Below are positions 16,801 through 26,633 of a stretch of DNA of 64,000 nucleotides, piece by piece. Source of the stretch: DAOUCP01 sp034432155. GTDB lineage: Bacteria; Chloroflexota; Anaerolineae; Epilineales; Epilineaceae. Position numbers and translations under genes: made by a program. The first letter of the stretch is position 1. The number at the start of each line of letters is the position of its first letter. A model generated the notes under the pieces. It had not been told where the DNA came from and searched no databases. It worked only from the letters and a program-made list of their open reading frames with translations. The DNA lies in NCBI GenBank assembly GCA_034432155.1, contig DAOUCP010000085.1, forward strand, positions 1 through 64,000, read 5' to 3'.

Positions 16801-19800
16801 TGCAGGAATACACCTACCTGTTCATGGACACCACCGACACGCCGCAGGCGGCCGCGCCGGGCGCCAGCCGCTTCGGCTTCCCGATCGCGACCACCGTAGG
16901 CGAACTACCGCAGCCTCAGCCGGGTGGCGTGCTGCCGCCAGGTGGCGAGTTCGGCTATGGCCTTACGACCTTCGATCCCGACTTCGACGGCGATTCCGAC
17001 GCCGTCACACTTCACTCCGAGCAAACGCTGGCGACCTACCTCAATGCCCAATGGCAGAGCCACCGACCGTCGCTGCCGGGCTTCCCGCTGCCACCGGTCG
17101 CGGGGCCGGTCCTGGACTTCGATGGTGATCAGGTGCTCGACGACCTGGACAGCGACAGCGTGCCTTTGAACGGCAATGAGATGGTCGTCTTCGCCGTGGA
17201 GAGCGTGACGCTTGACCTGGATCCGGCGACACCGGCGGGTCCGAGCGCCATGTTCCTGGATCACCTGCTGGTATTGGAGAACGTGACGCGGGGCAGCCGC
17301 GGCCAGTTCCGATTCTGGTTCACGGGCGGCAACTCGGTGAACGCACGACCGGAGGTCATCGGCGGCCTGCGCAGCCTGCAGATCGGCGATGCCGCGCTGG
17401 TGGACCGCTTCCAGAGCCGAGTGACCATCGTCAGTCCGGGCAACCGTAACCCGGGCGTGGACGGTGCGTGGTTTGTGTTCCTGGAGGACGTCTCCGCCGA
17501 TGCCGACCGTGTCACGGTGACCATCGGCCGTGCCCTGGGCGCCACCCACAGCGCGATCGACGACGGCCAGGGAGCGCACGACATGGTTCCCGGTGACCCG
17601 TGGTACCTGAAGCGCTTCTACGTCGACGGCCACGAGTACAACGTGGTGGCCATCATGACACGACCGGCGTCGCCAAGGGGCGGCTCGCTGTTCGAGTTCC
17701 TCACCCTGCGTACCCCGGTGCCCAAGGGCAACGTCACCAACGCCCAGGATAGCCTCTTCTTGCAGGGTTACTACCTCGGCGACTTGCCGGCACGGCTCTC
17801 GGTTCTGCCGCCCTTCAACTTCCAGCACACCATTGCCGAGGACATCCAGCGCTTGGCGGCCGAAACCTTCGCCAACACACGCCAGTACACTGGCTGCGTT
17901 GGTGAGTTGCGCCCCTTCCGGCCGCTGGTGGAGGAGGTGGTCGCCGAGTCGGTCGAGCCGCGGCTTGGCGTCCAGCTTGAAGAGATCTTGACGCGCCACC
18001 GGGAGGGTCATCGCTGGCAGACGGACCAGAGCATCGCCATCCCGAACCAGTACACCGATATCCGCGTGTCGGAGGGCCAGCGCTACTTGCTGACGACGAG
18101 CTGGACCTCCCGCGTGAGCCGCCTGCACTTCTACGGCTGTCTGCGGAGTGGTCCGCCGCCCTATCCGCCAGGAGTGCCCGCTCTGACCCACGATCAGATC
18201 GCGGCCATCGCCCGGTCCTGGGGTGTGCCGGTCAACCGGCTGATTCCGTTGGCCAATGAGATGAATCCACCGCAGCCGTTGCCGGTGATCATCCCTGGCC
18301 TACCACCGATCATCGCCCCTTACTACGACGCTCGCCTTGGTGGGCCGCTGGTGCGCCTCAAGCTGTTCTACGATCCGACAGAGGACGCCGACCTGTACGG
18401 CAACACGGAGGCGGTGATCCTGCCGGACGTGCCGCCGCCATCACCGACGGCCACGGGCGCGCCTCCCACGGCTACGACGCTCCTGCCAACGGCCACCGCC
18501 ACCCAAACGGCGTTGCCCAGTGCGACGGTCACCCCCCTGCCGACGGCCACGGCCACTGTGCCCGGCGGCCTCAACTGGGATGCGCGCTGCACGCTGGTCT
18601 CGCCCTACCGCATCCGAGTCGACTGGACGGACCGGACCACCTTCGAGACCGAGTTCGTGGTGGAAGTGAGCGTCAGTGGCATGGCCTTTGCGCCCATCGA
18701 AGTGGTGCCTAGCACCACGCAGACCACCACCGGCACGGCATACAGCTACACCACGCCGGTCGACCTGCCGGCCAGTACCGGTTTCCGCTTCCGGATCGTG
18801 GCCCGCAATCCGAGCACCGGGCAGGTCATGGGGCCCTCGGACCCCAGCGGCGAGTGCCGCACCCAGAGCTCGCTGACGACCGGCTGTATCGAGGGACGGC
18901 TGTACGTCCAGGGCCGAACCCGGCATGGCGACGTGCTGATCCAGGTCGACGGACTACCGCTAGGTTACTCCAACTATGATGGTTACTTCTGCCTGTGCAA
19001 CATTCCTACGGGCAAGCATACCGTGCTGGCCAGTCTGCCGGGCTACTTGAGCACCATCGCCAGCCAAGCTTACGTGCCGGCGGGCGGAACCCTCAGCCTG
19101 CCGTACACGGCGATGCGCGGTGGTGACGCCAATCACGACGATCGGGTGGATCTATTCGACCTGGTGCTCGTCAGCAGTACGTACGGCACCGTTCCACCGG
19201 CGGACGTGCGGTCCGACATCAACGCCGACGGGCGGATCGACCTCTTCGACCTCGTCCTGGTCTCGGCCAACTACGGCTCGGTAGGGCCCATCGCCTGGGG
19301 TCATGCTGTGGGGACCGCCGACGGCCAGCCGATCGCCGAACCGCAGGCCGGCAGCGACGGCGCAGTGGGACGATGGACAACCAACGAGGCCCTGGCCGTT
19401 CGAGTTCACCAAGTGGATCCCAACACCGCCGTTGTTGACGTCTTGGCGCACGATGTTCGGGACTTGTGGGCCGCGGATGTCCAGCTTAGCTTCGACCCCG
19501 AGCGGATTCAGCTGGTCGACGCCCTCGAGGCGCCCGGGGTGCAAATCCGGCCCGGCGATGCCTGGTCGCAGGATGGCACGAGTTACGTGGCCATGAACGG
19601 CGCCGACAACGTGACCGGCAGCGCACGGTTTGCGGTGAGTCGCCTGAATCCGGCGCCGGCCTTGCATGGCGATGTCGTGATTGCGTCGGCTACCTTCCGC
19701 CTGCTGCGCGGCGAGGTTGAGGATGCGGTGACAATCCGGGAGGCGCTACTCGTCGATCGCTGGGCCAACGAGATCCCCGTGCACTGGCAAGGCACGGAGA

Positions 19801-19877
19801 TCTTCCCGCAGGCGCCGGCGGCGTCCGTCTACCGTGTCTGGCTGCCCAGCATCTGGCTGGGGCACGAGCTGGAATAG
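13821..19877 (+). CDS. Giant secreted VCBS/FG-GAP protein with dockerin and cohesin-like domains
   Basis: Main body of the giant protein; full-length numbering from 13149 gives 2242 residues. Module A (to about residue 535) and module B (about 1160-1570) are clear internal duplicates, sharing FLDH..LE, LKRFYVDG.EYNVVA, FLTLR.P.PK and LPPFN..HT. Between them are about seven VCBS/FG-GAP repeats (about 631-965) with D.N.DG..D calcium-binding loops, each also carrying a CLGDG...F.CR signature. A Thr/Pro linker (1759-1808), a fibronectin-like domain (to 1903) and a carboxypeptidase-regulatory-like domain (1913-1984) follow. A type I dockerin with two DxNxDxxxD-type loops (1990-2047) and a cohesin-like domain (2078-2218) come next. 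The tail is VYRVWLPSIWLG. The GTG at 13821 is only the first start codon after the amber stop and has no ribosome-binding site. Confidence 0.8.
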   Translation: MDNYPLPSPDGDASNLYRSAPRPVCGTIGGTEFVFPVGVAPAALDPAGPVSGSGLTSLDADFDNQIDSVTVSDEATLPTTIGGAALDFDGDGVQDTIDTDGAALSCDELAVLHSGALTVEQGQVVQFLDHFLRLESLTENAATIQVWYNGDLLPVRIQTISVGIGAVLSAGDRGPVLVVPPGGNNTGTVPPGPWFAYLQDADPSNQTATFVLGRGLGAACASMEAQPNIANRRAGGPAFLKRFYVDGVEYNVVAVGTCGRHQFQYLTLRAPLPKVAVAIEQHSVRLQPFAAVTYLPLLPPFNYEHTVLEDVRSLSGFGDVDVPPGTIPPLAPRPAVRYMGGPMGPVSPVLPWNEPLPYTGRDPAAPVGPYDDVRAARWFYVAEDTNPQMLGVLMEKYGDDSPPSRDLVFANLSQANRYCAGDGAGEFACRDMSADQDPSAGLAVADFDNDRDLDVIFANDGVANQICLGDGRGDFACRPAWPTPLASFDVAAGDFNGDGYADAVFANAMVGSSVCLGDGHGNFDCRTVTSQGRSSLGVDVGDLDSDGDLDFVLANDGQVNQAFLQRNDGSVTFDCLDVTANSQTSWAVAIGDVNADGHPDAVFANVGAPNHVCLGDGLGAFACRDIDPSTWPSLGVALGDVNGDGHLDAAFATDGQRNRICLGDGSGGFACRVLDPVINQSFGVALADLNQDGLLDAVFATVGQPSRVCFGDGSGNFACRNVNDDVRRAWDVGVGNFDRRLRNPQGAFFYNEQIWSLPYHFTEFALPDQPESSAMPPDYDADKYYVTSSFTDPTARWRRWTMPDTPLPAVVPPAPPDLTVNRTPDGGFPLGSPRRASLWFDPDEPADRPVKLWTDETGARLYGGQPERPGWPCDPRRPALRATAGDSTVATDAASAAIGAAYPVEVFPYTDPWAPFNPQHAHAPVVDSLTVNPAYLDEFRNFGEDLRDLYAQIVIDGQNAREKVYHRLWYEPVYTSKIRFADDCARDLRFPAVLQEYTYLFMDTTDTPQAAAPGASRFGFPIATTVGELPQPQPGGVLPPGGEFGYGLTTFDPDFDGDSDAVTLHSEQTLATYLNAQWQSHRPSLPGFPLPPVAGPVLDFDGDQVLDDLDSDSVPLNGNEMVVFAVESVTLDLDPATPAGPSAMFLDHLLVLENVTRGSRGQFRFWFTGGNSVNARPEVIGGLRSLQIGDAALVDRFQSRVTIVSPGNRNPGVDGAWFVFLEDVSADADRVTVTIGRALGATHSAIDDGQGAHDMVPGDPWYLKRFYVDGHEYNVVAIMTRPASPRGGSLFEFLTLRTPVPKGNVTNAQDSLFLQGYYLGDLPARLSVLPPFNFQHTIAEDIQRLAAETFANTRQYTGCVGELRPFRPLVEEVVAESVEPRLGVQLEEILTRHREGHRWQTDQSIAIPNQYTDIRVSEGQRYLLTTSWTSRVSRLHFYGCLRSGPPPYPPGVPALTHDQIAAIARSWGVPVNRLIPLANEMNPPQPLPVIIPGLPPIIAPYYDARLGGPLVRLKLFYDPTEDADLYGNTEAVILPDVPPPSPTATGAPPTATTLLPTATATQTALPSATVTPLPTATATVPGGLNWDARCTLVSPYRIRVDWTDRTTFETEFVVEVSVSGMAFAPIEVVPSTTQTTTGTAYSYTTPVDLPASTGFRFRIVARNPSTGQVMGPSDPSGECRTQSSLTTGCIEGRLYVQGRTRHGDVLIQVDGLPLGYSNYDGYFCLCNIPTGKHTVLASLPGYLSTIASQAYVPAGGTLSLPYTAMRGGDANHDDRVDLFDLVLVSSTYGTVPPADVRSDINADGRIDLFDLVLVSANYGSVGPIAWGHAVGTADGQPIAEPQAGSDGAVGRWTTNEALAVRVHQVDPNTAVVDVLAHDVRDLWAADVQLSFDPERIQLVDALEAPGVQIRPGDAWSQDGTSYVAMNGADNVTGSARFAVSRLNPAPALHGDVVIASATFRLLRGEVEDAVTIREALLVDRWANEIPVHWQGTEIFPQAPAASVYRVWLPSIWLGHELE
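15043..16060 (+). repeat. VCBS/FG-GAP repeat block within the giant gene
   Basis: About seven repeats of roughly 45-48 codons, each with the order VFAN, CLGDG.G.FACR, and a GD.N.DG.LDAVF calcium loop. The two Cys per repeat (CLGDG and FACR) are unusual for FG-GAP repeats and could pair after export. Confidence 0.85.
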
Positions 19878-19907
19878 CCGCGCGCCGACGAGCGTTCCTT
19901 GGCAGCC

Positions 19908-19938
19908 ACCGCCCCGTTCGGGATCCGAACGGGGCGGT
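19908..19938 (+). terminator. Rho-independent terminator-like hairpin
   Basis: A perfect 13-bp stem (ACCGCCCCGTTCG with its complement) closes a 5-base GGATC loop, 30 bases after the giant gene's stop. Only a short T run follows, so termination strength is uncertain. The palindrome would also work for the opposite strand. Confidence 0.75.
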
Positions 19939-20024
19939 CGTTTGCGGCCGCAGGGCGGGCAGAGCGAGCGCGAGCTCGCGGCGACCACTCCCCTGGTGCC
20001 ACCGCGGGCCCAGCGGCCCGTGCT

Positions 20025-20053
20025 TTGACCCTCCACTGGCTGAACCCTACAAT
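20025..20053 (+). promoter_or_regulatory. Sigma-70 promoter of the gcv operon
   Basis: TTGACC (20025-20030) and TACAAT (20048-20053) with an exact 17-base spacer, close to the housekeeping consensus. Transcription would start about 10 bases before the gcvT ATG, so the leader is very short and no glycine riboswitch fits upstream. Confidence 0.8.
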
Positions 20054-20070
20054 CCCGCCGAGGGATCGCC

Positions 20071-21165
20071 ATGGCCAAACGCACTCCGCTGTATGACACG
20101 CACGTCGCGCTCGGCGCCCGCATCGTGGAGTTCGGTGGTTGGGAAATGCCGGTGTGGTATGAGGGGATTACCGCCGAGCACCAGGCGGTGCGCCAACGGG
20201 TCGGTCTGTTCGATGTCAGCCACATGGGCGAGTTTCTGATCCAAGGCCCTGGCGCCTTGGCCTTCGTGCGCCGCATGTTCACCAATGACGCGGCACTGCT
20301 GAGCATCGGCCAGGCCCAGTACACCCTGATGCCCAACGAACGCGGCGGCACCATCGACGACCTACTGCTCTACCGCTTGGGCGAGGATCACTTCCTCGCG
20401 GTCGTCAATGCCTCGAATATCGACAAGGATCGCGAATGGCTACGGGCGCATTTGCCGTCTACCGTCTTGCTCGAGGACATCAGCGACGCCAAGGTGCTCC
20501 TAGCCCTCCAGGGGCCACTGGCGGAGCGTACCCTGACGCCACTGGCCGATGGACCGCTGGCCGACCTGCGTTACTACCACTGTCGCGACGGACCGGTGGC
20601 CGACATCCCCGCCCTCATCGCCCGGACAGGCTACACGGGGGAGGACGGCTTCGAGATCTTGGTCGAAGCCGCCGCCGGACCCCGGCTGTGGTCGGCGCTC
20701 TTGGCCGCGGGCCAGGAACATGGCATCCAGCCGGCCGGCCTGGGCGCACGGGACAGCCTGCGCTTGGAGGCCGCCATGCCGCTGTACGGTCACGAGCTGG
20801 ACGACGAGACGAGCGCTCTGGAGGCGGGCCTGGGCACCTTTGTGAAACTCGACAAGCCTGACATGATGGGCCTGGAGCGGCTAGCCCGCGAGAAGGCCGA
20901 GGGAGTGCGCAAGAAGCTCGTCGGCCTCGCTTGCCAGGAGCGGGCCATCCCGCGCCAGGGGCACCCCATCCTGGCCGACGGAGAGGTCATCGGTACCGTG
21001 ACGAGCGGAACCCTTTCGCCGACCCTGGGGCAGCCTATCGCCATGGGATACGTGCCGCCGACGCACGCCGATGTCGGCACCGTGCTGGCGATCGAAATCC
21101 GCGGCCGGGCGGTGCCCGCCACCGTTGTTAAGCGGCCGTTCTACAAGCGGGCTGGTCGTCCGTGA
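20071..21165 (+). CDS. gcvT: Aminomethyltransferase (glycine cleavage system T protein)
   Basis: 364-residue T protein that transfers the methylene group from aminomethyl-lipoyl H protein to tetrahydrofolate, releasing ammonia. The N-terminus (TPLYDTHVALGARIVEFGGWEMPV, shortened here to its family pattern) and DVSHMGEF are typical. ARTGYTGEDGFEI near residue 187 and the C-terminal beta-barrel (GTVTSGTLSPTLG, IAMGYVP) are also GcvT hallmarks. Length matches the family. The ATG is preceded by GAGGGA at a good distance and a strong promoter at 20025. It is the first gene of gcvT-GNAT-gcvPA-gcvPB. No gcvH is present in the window. Confidence 0.97.
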   Translation: MAKRTPLYDTHVALGARIVEFGGWEMPVWYEGITAEHQAVRQRVGLFDVSHMGEFLIQGPGALAFVRRMFTNDAALLSIGQAQYTLMPNERGGTIDDLLLYRLGEDHFLAVVNASNIDKDREWLRAHLPSTVLLEDISDAKVLLALQGPLAERTLTPLADGPLADLRYYHCRDGPVADIPALIARTGYTGEDGFEILVEAAAGPRLWSALLAAGQEHGIQPAGLGARDSLRLEAAMPLYGHELDDETSALEAGLGTFVKLDKPDMMGLERLAREKAEGVRKKLVGLACQERAIPRQGHPILADGEVIGTVTSGTLSPTLGQPIAMGYVPPTHADVGTVLAIEIRGRAVPATVVKRPFYKRAGRP

Positions 21166-21734
21166 CCGAAGGGTCGCCCCTTCCGGGCGAAGGCCGAGTC
21201 ACGCTGCGCCCTTACAGCCGAGGCTTCAGCCCCGAGGAACTGATAACCATCTATCGCTGGGGCCGCGACCGCGAACTGCTCAGCCTATCGGGCGGCGAGC
21301 CGGTGCGCGTGCCCTTCGCCGAGTTTCGGCGCCTGTTCCTGGCTCAGGCTCACCTCCGGAATTCGCCATACGAACAGCTATTCGTCATCCTGGACGAGCA
21401 TGGCCGGCTGATTGGGCGCACCGGCCTGTTCGCGATCGATCGTCAGGCCGGCACCGCCGAACTGGGCATCATCATCGGCGAACACGACTGCTGGGGACGT
21501 GGGTACGGCCGCGAGGCGGTTCGCTTGCTCGTGACCTACGCCTTCGCCGAGGTGGGCTTGCGCAAGATCATCCTGTACACCTATCCCGAGAACGAGCGGG
21601 CGCGTCGGGCATTCCGAGCGGCGGGCTTCCGGGAGGTCGGCAGTCGACGCCGATTCACGCTGGACCGCGGCTTCTACACCGAGATTCGCATGGAGCGAGC
21701 AGCGGAGGAACATGAACTACTTATCTCACAATGA
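21162..21734 (+). CDS. GNAT-family N-acetyltransferase (RimJ/RimL-like)
   Basis: 190-residue acetyltransferase that uses acetyl-CoA. The pattern ELGIIIGEHDCWGRGYGREAVRLL is the acetyl-CoA-binding motif A of the RimJ/RimL branch; only the key parts ELGIIIG and GRGYG are diagnostic. A later AFRAAGFREVG motif matches the C-terminal end of such proteins. It starts at a GTG overlapping the gcvT stop (GTGA) and overlaps gcvPA by 23 bases, so it is translationally embedded in the glycine cleavage operon. It sits where gcvH is usually found but has no sequence resemblance to lipoyl proteins. Its substrate is unknown; it could act on a gcv protein or an amino-acid-related metabolite. Confidence 0.88.
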   Translation: MTEGSPLPGEGRVTLRPYSRGFSPEELITIYRWGRDRELLSLSGGEPVRVPFAEFRRLFLAQAHLRNSPYEQLFVILDEHGRLIGRTGLFAIDRQAGTAELGIIIGEHDCWGRGYGREAVRLLVTYAFAEVGLRKIILYTYPENERARRAFRAAGFREVGSRRRFTLDRGFYTEIRMERAAEEHELLISQ

Positions 21735-23048
21735 GCAGCAGCGGGCGGCCATGCTCTCGGCCATCGGCATTGCCGATGTGGGCGAGCTATTTGCCGATGT
21801 CCCGGCCGCGGTGCGCTATCCCGAGCTCGATCTGCCACCGGGCTTGAGCGCCCTCGAACTGGAGCGTCACCTGCGCTCGCTGGCCGACGCCAACGTCGAC
21901 CTCTCGAACGTCACCTGCTTGCTGGGCGCAGGGGCCTACCATCACTACATCCCGCCGGTGGTGGACGCCGTGCTCAGTCGGGCCGAGTTCTTCACTGCCT
22001 ACACTCCATACCAGCCGGAGATCAGCCAGGGCACGCTGACGGCCATCTTCGAGTTTCAGTCGCTTATCGCCGCCCTGACTGGCATGGAGGTAGCCAATGC
22101 CTCGCTCTACGACGGGGCGAGCGCGCTGGCCGAAGCCGTCCTGATGGCGGCCCGCCTCACCCGGCGCCAGGAGATGGTGCTGGCCGCGAGCCTGCCACCG
22201 AGCTACCGGCAGGTCACCCAGACATACGCCCAGGGGCTGGGGACAACGCTGCACACTGTTCCCTACGGCCTCGATGGCCGGATCGACTTTCAGGCGCTTG
22301 CCGCAAGCCTGGGCAGCGACACTGCTTGCCTGGCCGTTGGCTATCCCAACTTCTTCGGCGTTGTCGAAGAGCTGGCGCCCTTGGCCGAGGCAGCCCATGC
22401 TGCTGGCGCGCTGCTCATCGTGGTCGTCAATCCGGTGGCCTTGGGGCTCTTGGAGGCACCCGGTGCCTTGGGCGCCGACATCGTCGTTGGCGAGGGCCAG
22501 CCGCTCGGCCTGCCGCTGTCGTTCGGCGGTCCATACCTGGGGCTTTTGGCCACCCGGCAAGCCCACGCCCGCCAGTTGCCGGGCCGCATCGTCGGCGAGA
22601 CGGTCGACGTCGACGGTCGACGTGCCTACGTGATGACGCTGCGGGCGCGAGAGCAGGACATACGGCGCGAGAAGGCGACGAGCAACATCTGCACCAATCA
22701 AGCGCTCGCAGCTCTGGCGGCGACGGTCTACCTGTCGGCCATGGGTGAGTCGGGCCTACGGGAGGTGGCACGGCAGTGCTACCACAAGGCACACTATGCC
22801 CAGGCCGCCTTGTGCAGGCTGCCGCACGTGAAACCCGTCTTCTCGGGGCCCTTCTTCCATGAGTTCGCTCTGCGCCTGCCGTGGCCGGTGGCCGAGCTCA
22901 ACGACGGCCTGTTGGCCGAGAACATCCTTGGGCCGTACGACCTGGCCCTGGTAGATCCCCAGCTCGATGGCTGCGGGCTGTTCTGCGTCACCGAGCTCGT
23001 GCCCCGGAGCGAGATTGACCGCCTCGTAGCGATTCTGGAGGGTTTGCA

Positions 23049-23052
<4 letters not shown>
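21712..23052 (+). CDS. gcvPA: Glycine dehydrogenase (decarboxylating) subunit 1
   Basis: 446-residue N-terminal half of the split P protein, which with GcvPB decarboxylates glycine and loads the aminomethyl group on lipoyl-GcvH. Family features include the N-terminal AAMLSAIGIADVGELF, the GAGAYHHYIP motif, AYTPYQPEISQGTL and the C-terminal ATSNICTNQAL. The ATG has GGAGGAA upstream and overlaps the GNAT gene. Its stop overlaps the gcvPB start. The split P protein is typical of Gram-positive bacteria, archaea and several deep-branching phyla. Confidence 0.97.
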
Positions 23053-24571
<1,519 letters not shown>

Positions 24572-24575
<4 letters not shown>

Positions 24576-26527
24576 CGGCTGGCGTTGAGCCAGAGAGCTG
24601 GCAGCGCCAGCTGACAGAAGGGGGCCACGAGGCGCAGACGCACCACGCTGGGCCGACCGCCGGCCAGCCAGACCTCGGTGGTCACCTCTGGCTCGTCCAA
24701 AGGCCGAACCTGCAACGCGTTGGGCTCGACGACGCCTAGCAGGCTTAGATCGTAGCGTCGCCAGCCGAACGTCCAGTAGCCAAGCAAGGCCGGCGGATCC
24801 AGAAGCAGCCACGGCTCGGTGGGCCGCGGCGCGACCAGGTCGCGGATCGACTCTCCCGGCTGCAGCGGCACCGGATGGAGAGCCCAGCCCTGGCCATCGT
24901 AGTGCATCAGCGCGCCCGCCGTGGCCGCCCAGCCCTCGTCGGGGCTTGCCATGGCCACGCTGAGGACAGGCTGTGGGACGGCCAGCGTGACGGTGGTCCA
25001 CTCCGTGCCGCGCAGCCGAAACAGCTGACCGGTGCCACCGAACCATACGTCCGGCTCGCCCTCCCCAACCACCGCCAAGGCACCCGTCCCTTCCCGCAGG
25101 GGCGGATCGGGCAGCAGGCGCCACTCCGAGCCATCGAAGTGGGCCACCAGGTCGCCGCCGGCCAGCCACACATCATCGGCCGCCCGGGCCTCGACACCCC
25201 GGAGCTGCCACGTCTTGTCGATGGCCATGCTGCGCCACCTGTGGCCATCGTAGCGCCACAGCGCCGGCAGCTCGCGTCCCCCGTCGCGCCACGTGCTGCC
25301 CACTGCCCAGCCGTCGGAATCGCCCACCAGTTCCAGGTCCAGCACTTCCGCCTGGAGGGTATCGCTCACCGTCAGCCGCCAGGTGCCCTGGGCACTGCCC
25401 ACGAAGGCCGAACCGAGCGCCCGACCGCCTGCCCAGCCGTCGCCCTCGGCATCGAGCTCGATGTCCCGCAGCGTGAGAGCTGCCGGCCACAGATGGACCG
25501 GTGGCCCGTCCGACAGCCACACCACGATACCGCTGTCCGCCAGAGCCCAGACCCCGTCGGTCGCTGCCGCAACGCCCAAGAACGACAGGTCCGAGAGGGC
25601 ATAGCCCTCCGGCAGGTCTGCGGTGAGCGGCTCCCAGACGTCCCCTCGAAGCGCCATCAGTTGCGACTCCACCACGGCATAGGCAACGTCGCCGTGCCAC
25701 GCCAGCGAGGCGATGCTCGTCGAATCGTCCGCCACCTTGACCCAGCGGCCGTCTCGGTACTCGGTAGCGCCGTAGCCATAGACCATGCCCCGCCGCGGTG
25801 AGGCAAAGGCAATGCCGGCCACGCGCTCCAGCCGCTGCGCGGGCTCGATCGCCTCGCTCTGCCACCGACCGTCGTGGTAGTGAAACACCTGGCCCAGCGC
25901 GGTGGCTGCCCACGCCTCCTCGGCACTAGGCATTGTCAGGCCCACGAACTGGGCGAACAGCGTTGGTGGTTCCGTCACCGTCCAGTTGCTGCCATCCCAG
26001 CGCAGGAGCGCACCGAGTTCCCCAACCGCCCAGCCGTTGTCTGGTCCGGCCAGGGCCACGTCCACCAGGTTCAGACGCGTTGGCGAAGCCATGGGCCACC
26101 AGCGATGGCCATCGTAGCGCACAATGGTTCCCCCGTCGCCGACAGCCATGCCGAACGTCGGGCCGGCCATGGCAATGCTCACCAGCCGAACACCGTCGAG
26201 CACTTGTCGTACCCGCCAGACATTGCCCAGACGGTGCACCATCGCTGTCCGGAACTCGGTCGCGGGAGCGGGTCGAAGGAGCATGGCATCGATGCCCCAG
26301 GCCTCGGCATCGCTGACCACGGCGACGTCCTCCACCTGGCGAAAGCCGCCGTAAAGCACGTCCCAGACCGGAATGAGGAGCTCGCCGCCGGCGCCGGCCG
26401 GCTTCGCCGCGGCGGAAGCCATTGGCCATGCCAGCGCCAGGGAAAGCAGCAACCAGCACCGGGTGCGAGGCCGCACCCCGCTCGCCAGATGATCCAGGTA
26501 GCGTCGAACACGTCGAACGGCAGCCAT
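24572..26527 (-). CDS. Secreted YCF48-like beta-propeller protein
   Basis: Exported protein of 651 residues. A signal peptide (hydrophobic core about 24-40, ASAAA cleavage region) is followed by repeats of about 45-50 residues. The pattern is GWAVG..G.LLR.DG..W (for example AVGDGGTIVRYDG, AVGELGALLRWDG), as in YCF48/photosystem-stability-factor-type propellers. It most likely folds as a seven- or eight-bladed beta-propeller outside the membrane. Its ligand is unknown. The ATG at 26527 is chosen because GGAGG precedes it; the frame extends to 26980 without family features. The C-terminus, LALPALWLNASR, resembles the LP-containing tails of three other exported proteins here, in particular LPSIWL of the giant protein. 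Confidence 0.82.
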
Positions 26528-26619
26528 CGAACCTCCGGGCACAACGGGCTGGGCGCAATGATTGGCGCGCCCGAGCGGCAAGTCAAAACGGACCAGGAAC
26601 CGGCTGGGTGAGCATCTGC

Positions 26620-26625
26620 TACAAT
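26620..26625 (+). promoter_or_regulatory. -10 element of a probable leaderless transcript
   Basis: TACAAT ends 8 bases before the GTG at 26634. Transcription would begin at or within a base or two of the start codon. No ribosome-binding site is present, and no clear -35 hexamer is seen. Confidence 0.5.
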
Positions 26626-26633
26626 CGCCGATC

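Noticed and set aside
21162..21734. A diverged gcvH
   Set aside because: The sequence has GNAT acetyl-CoA-binding motifs and no lipoyl-lysine motif.
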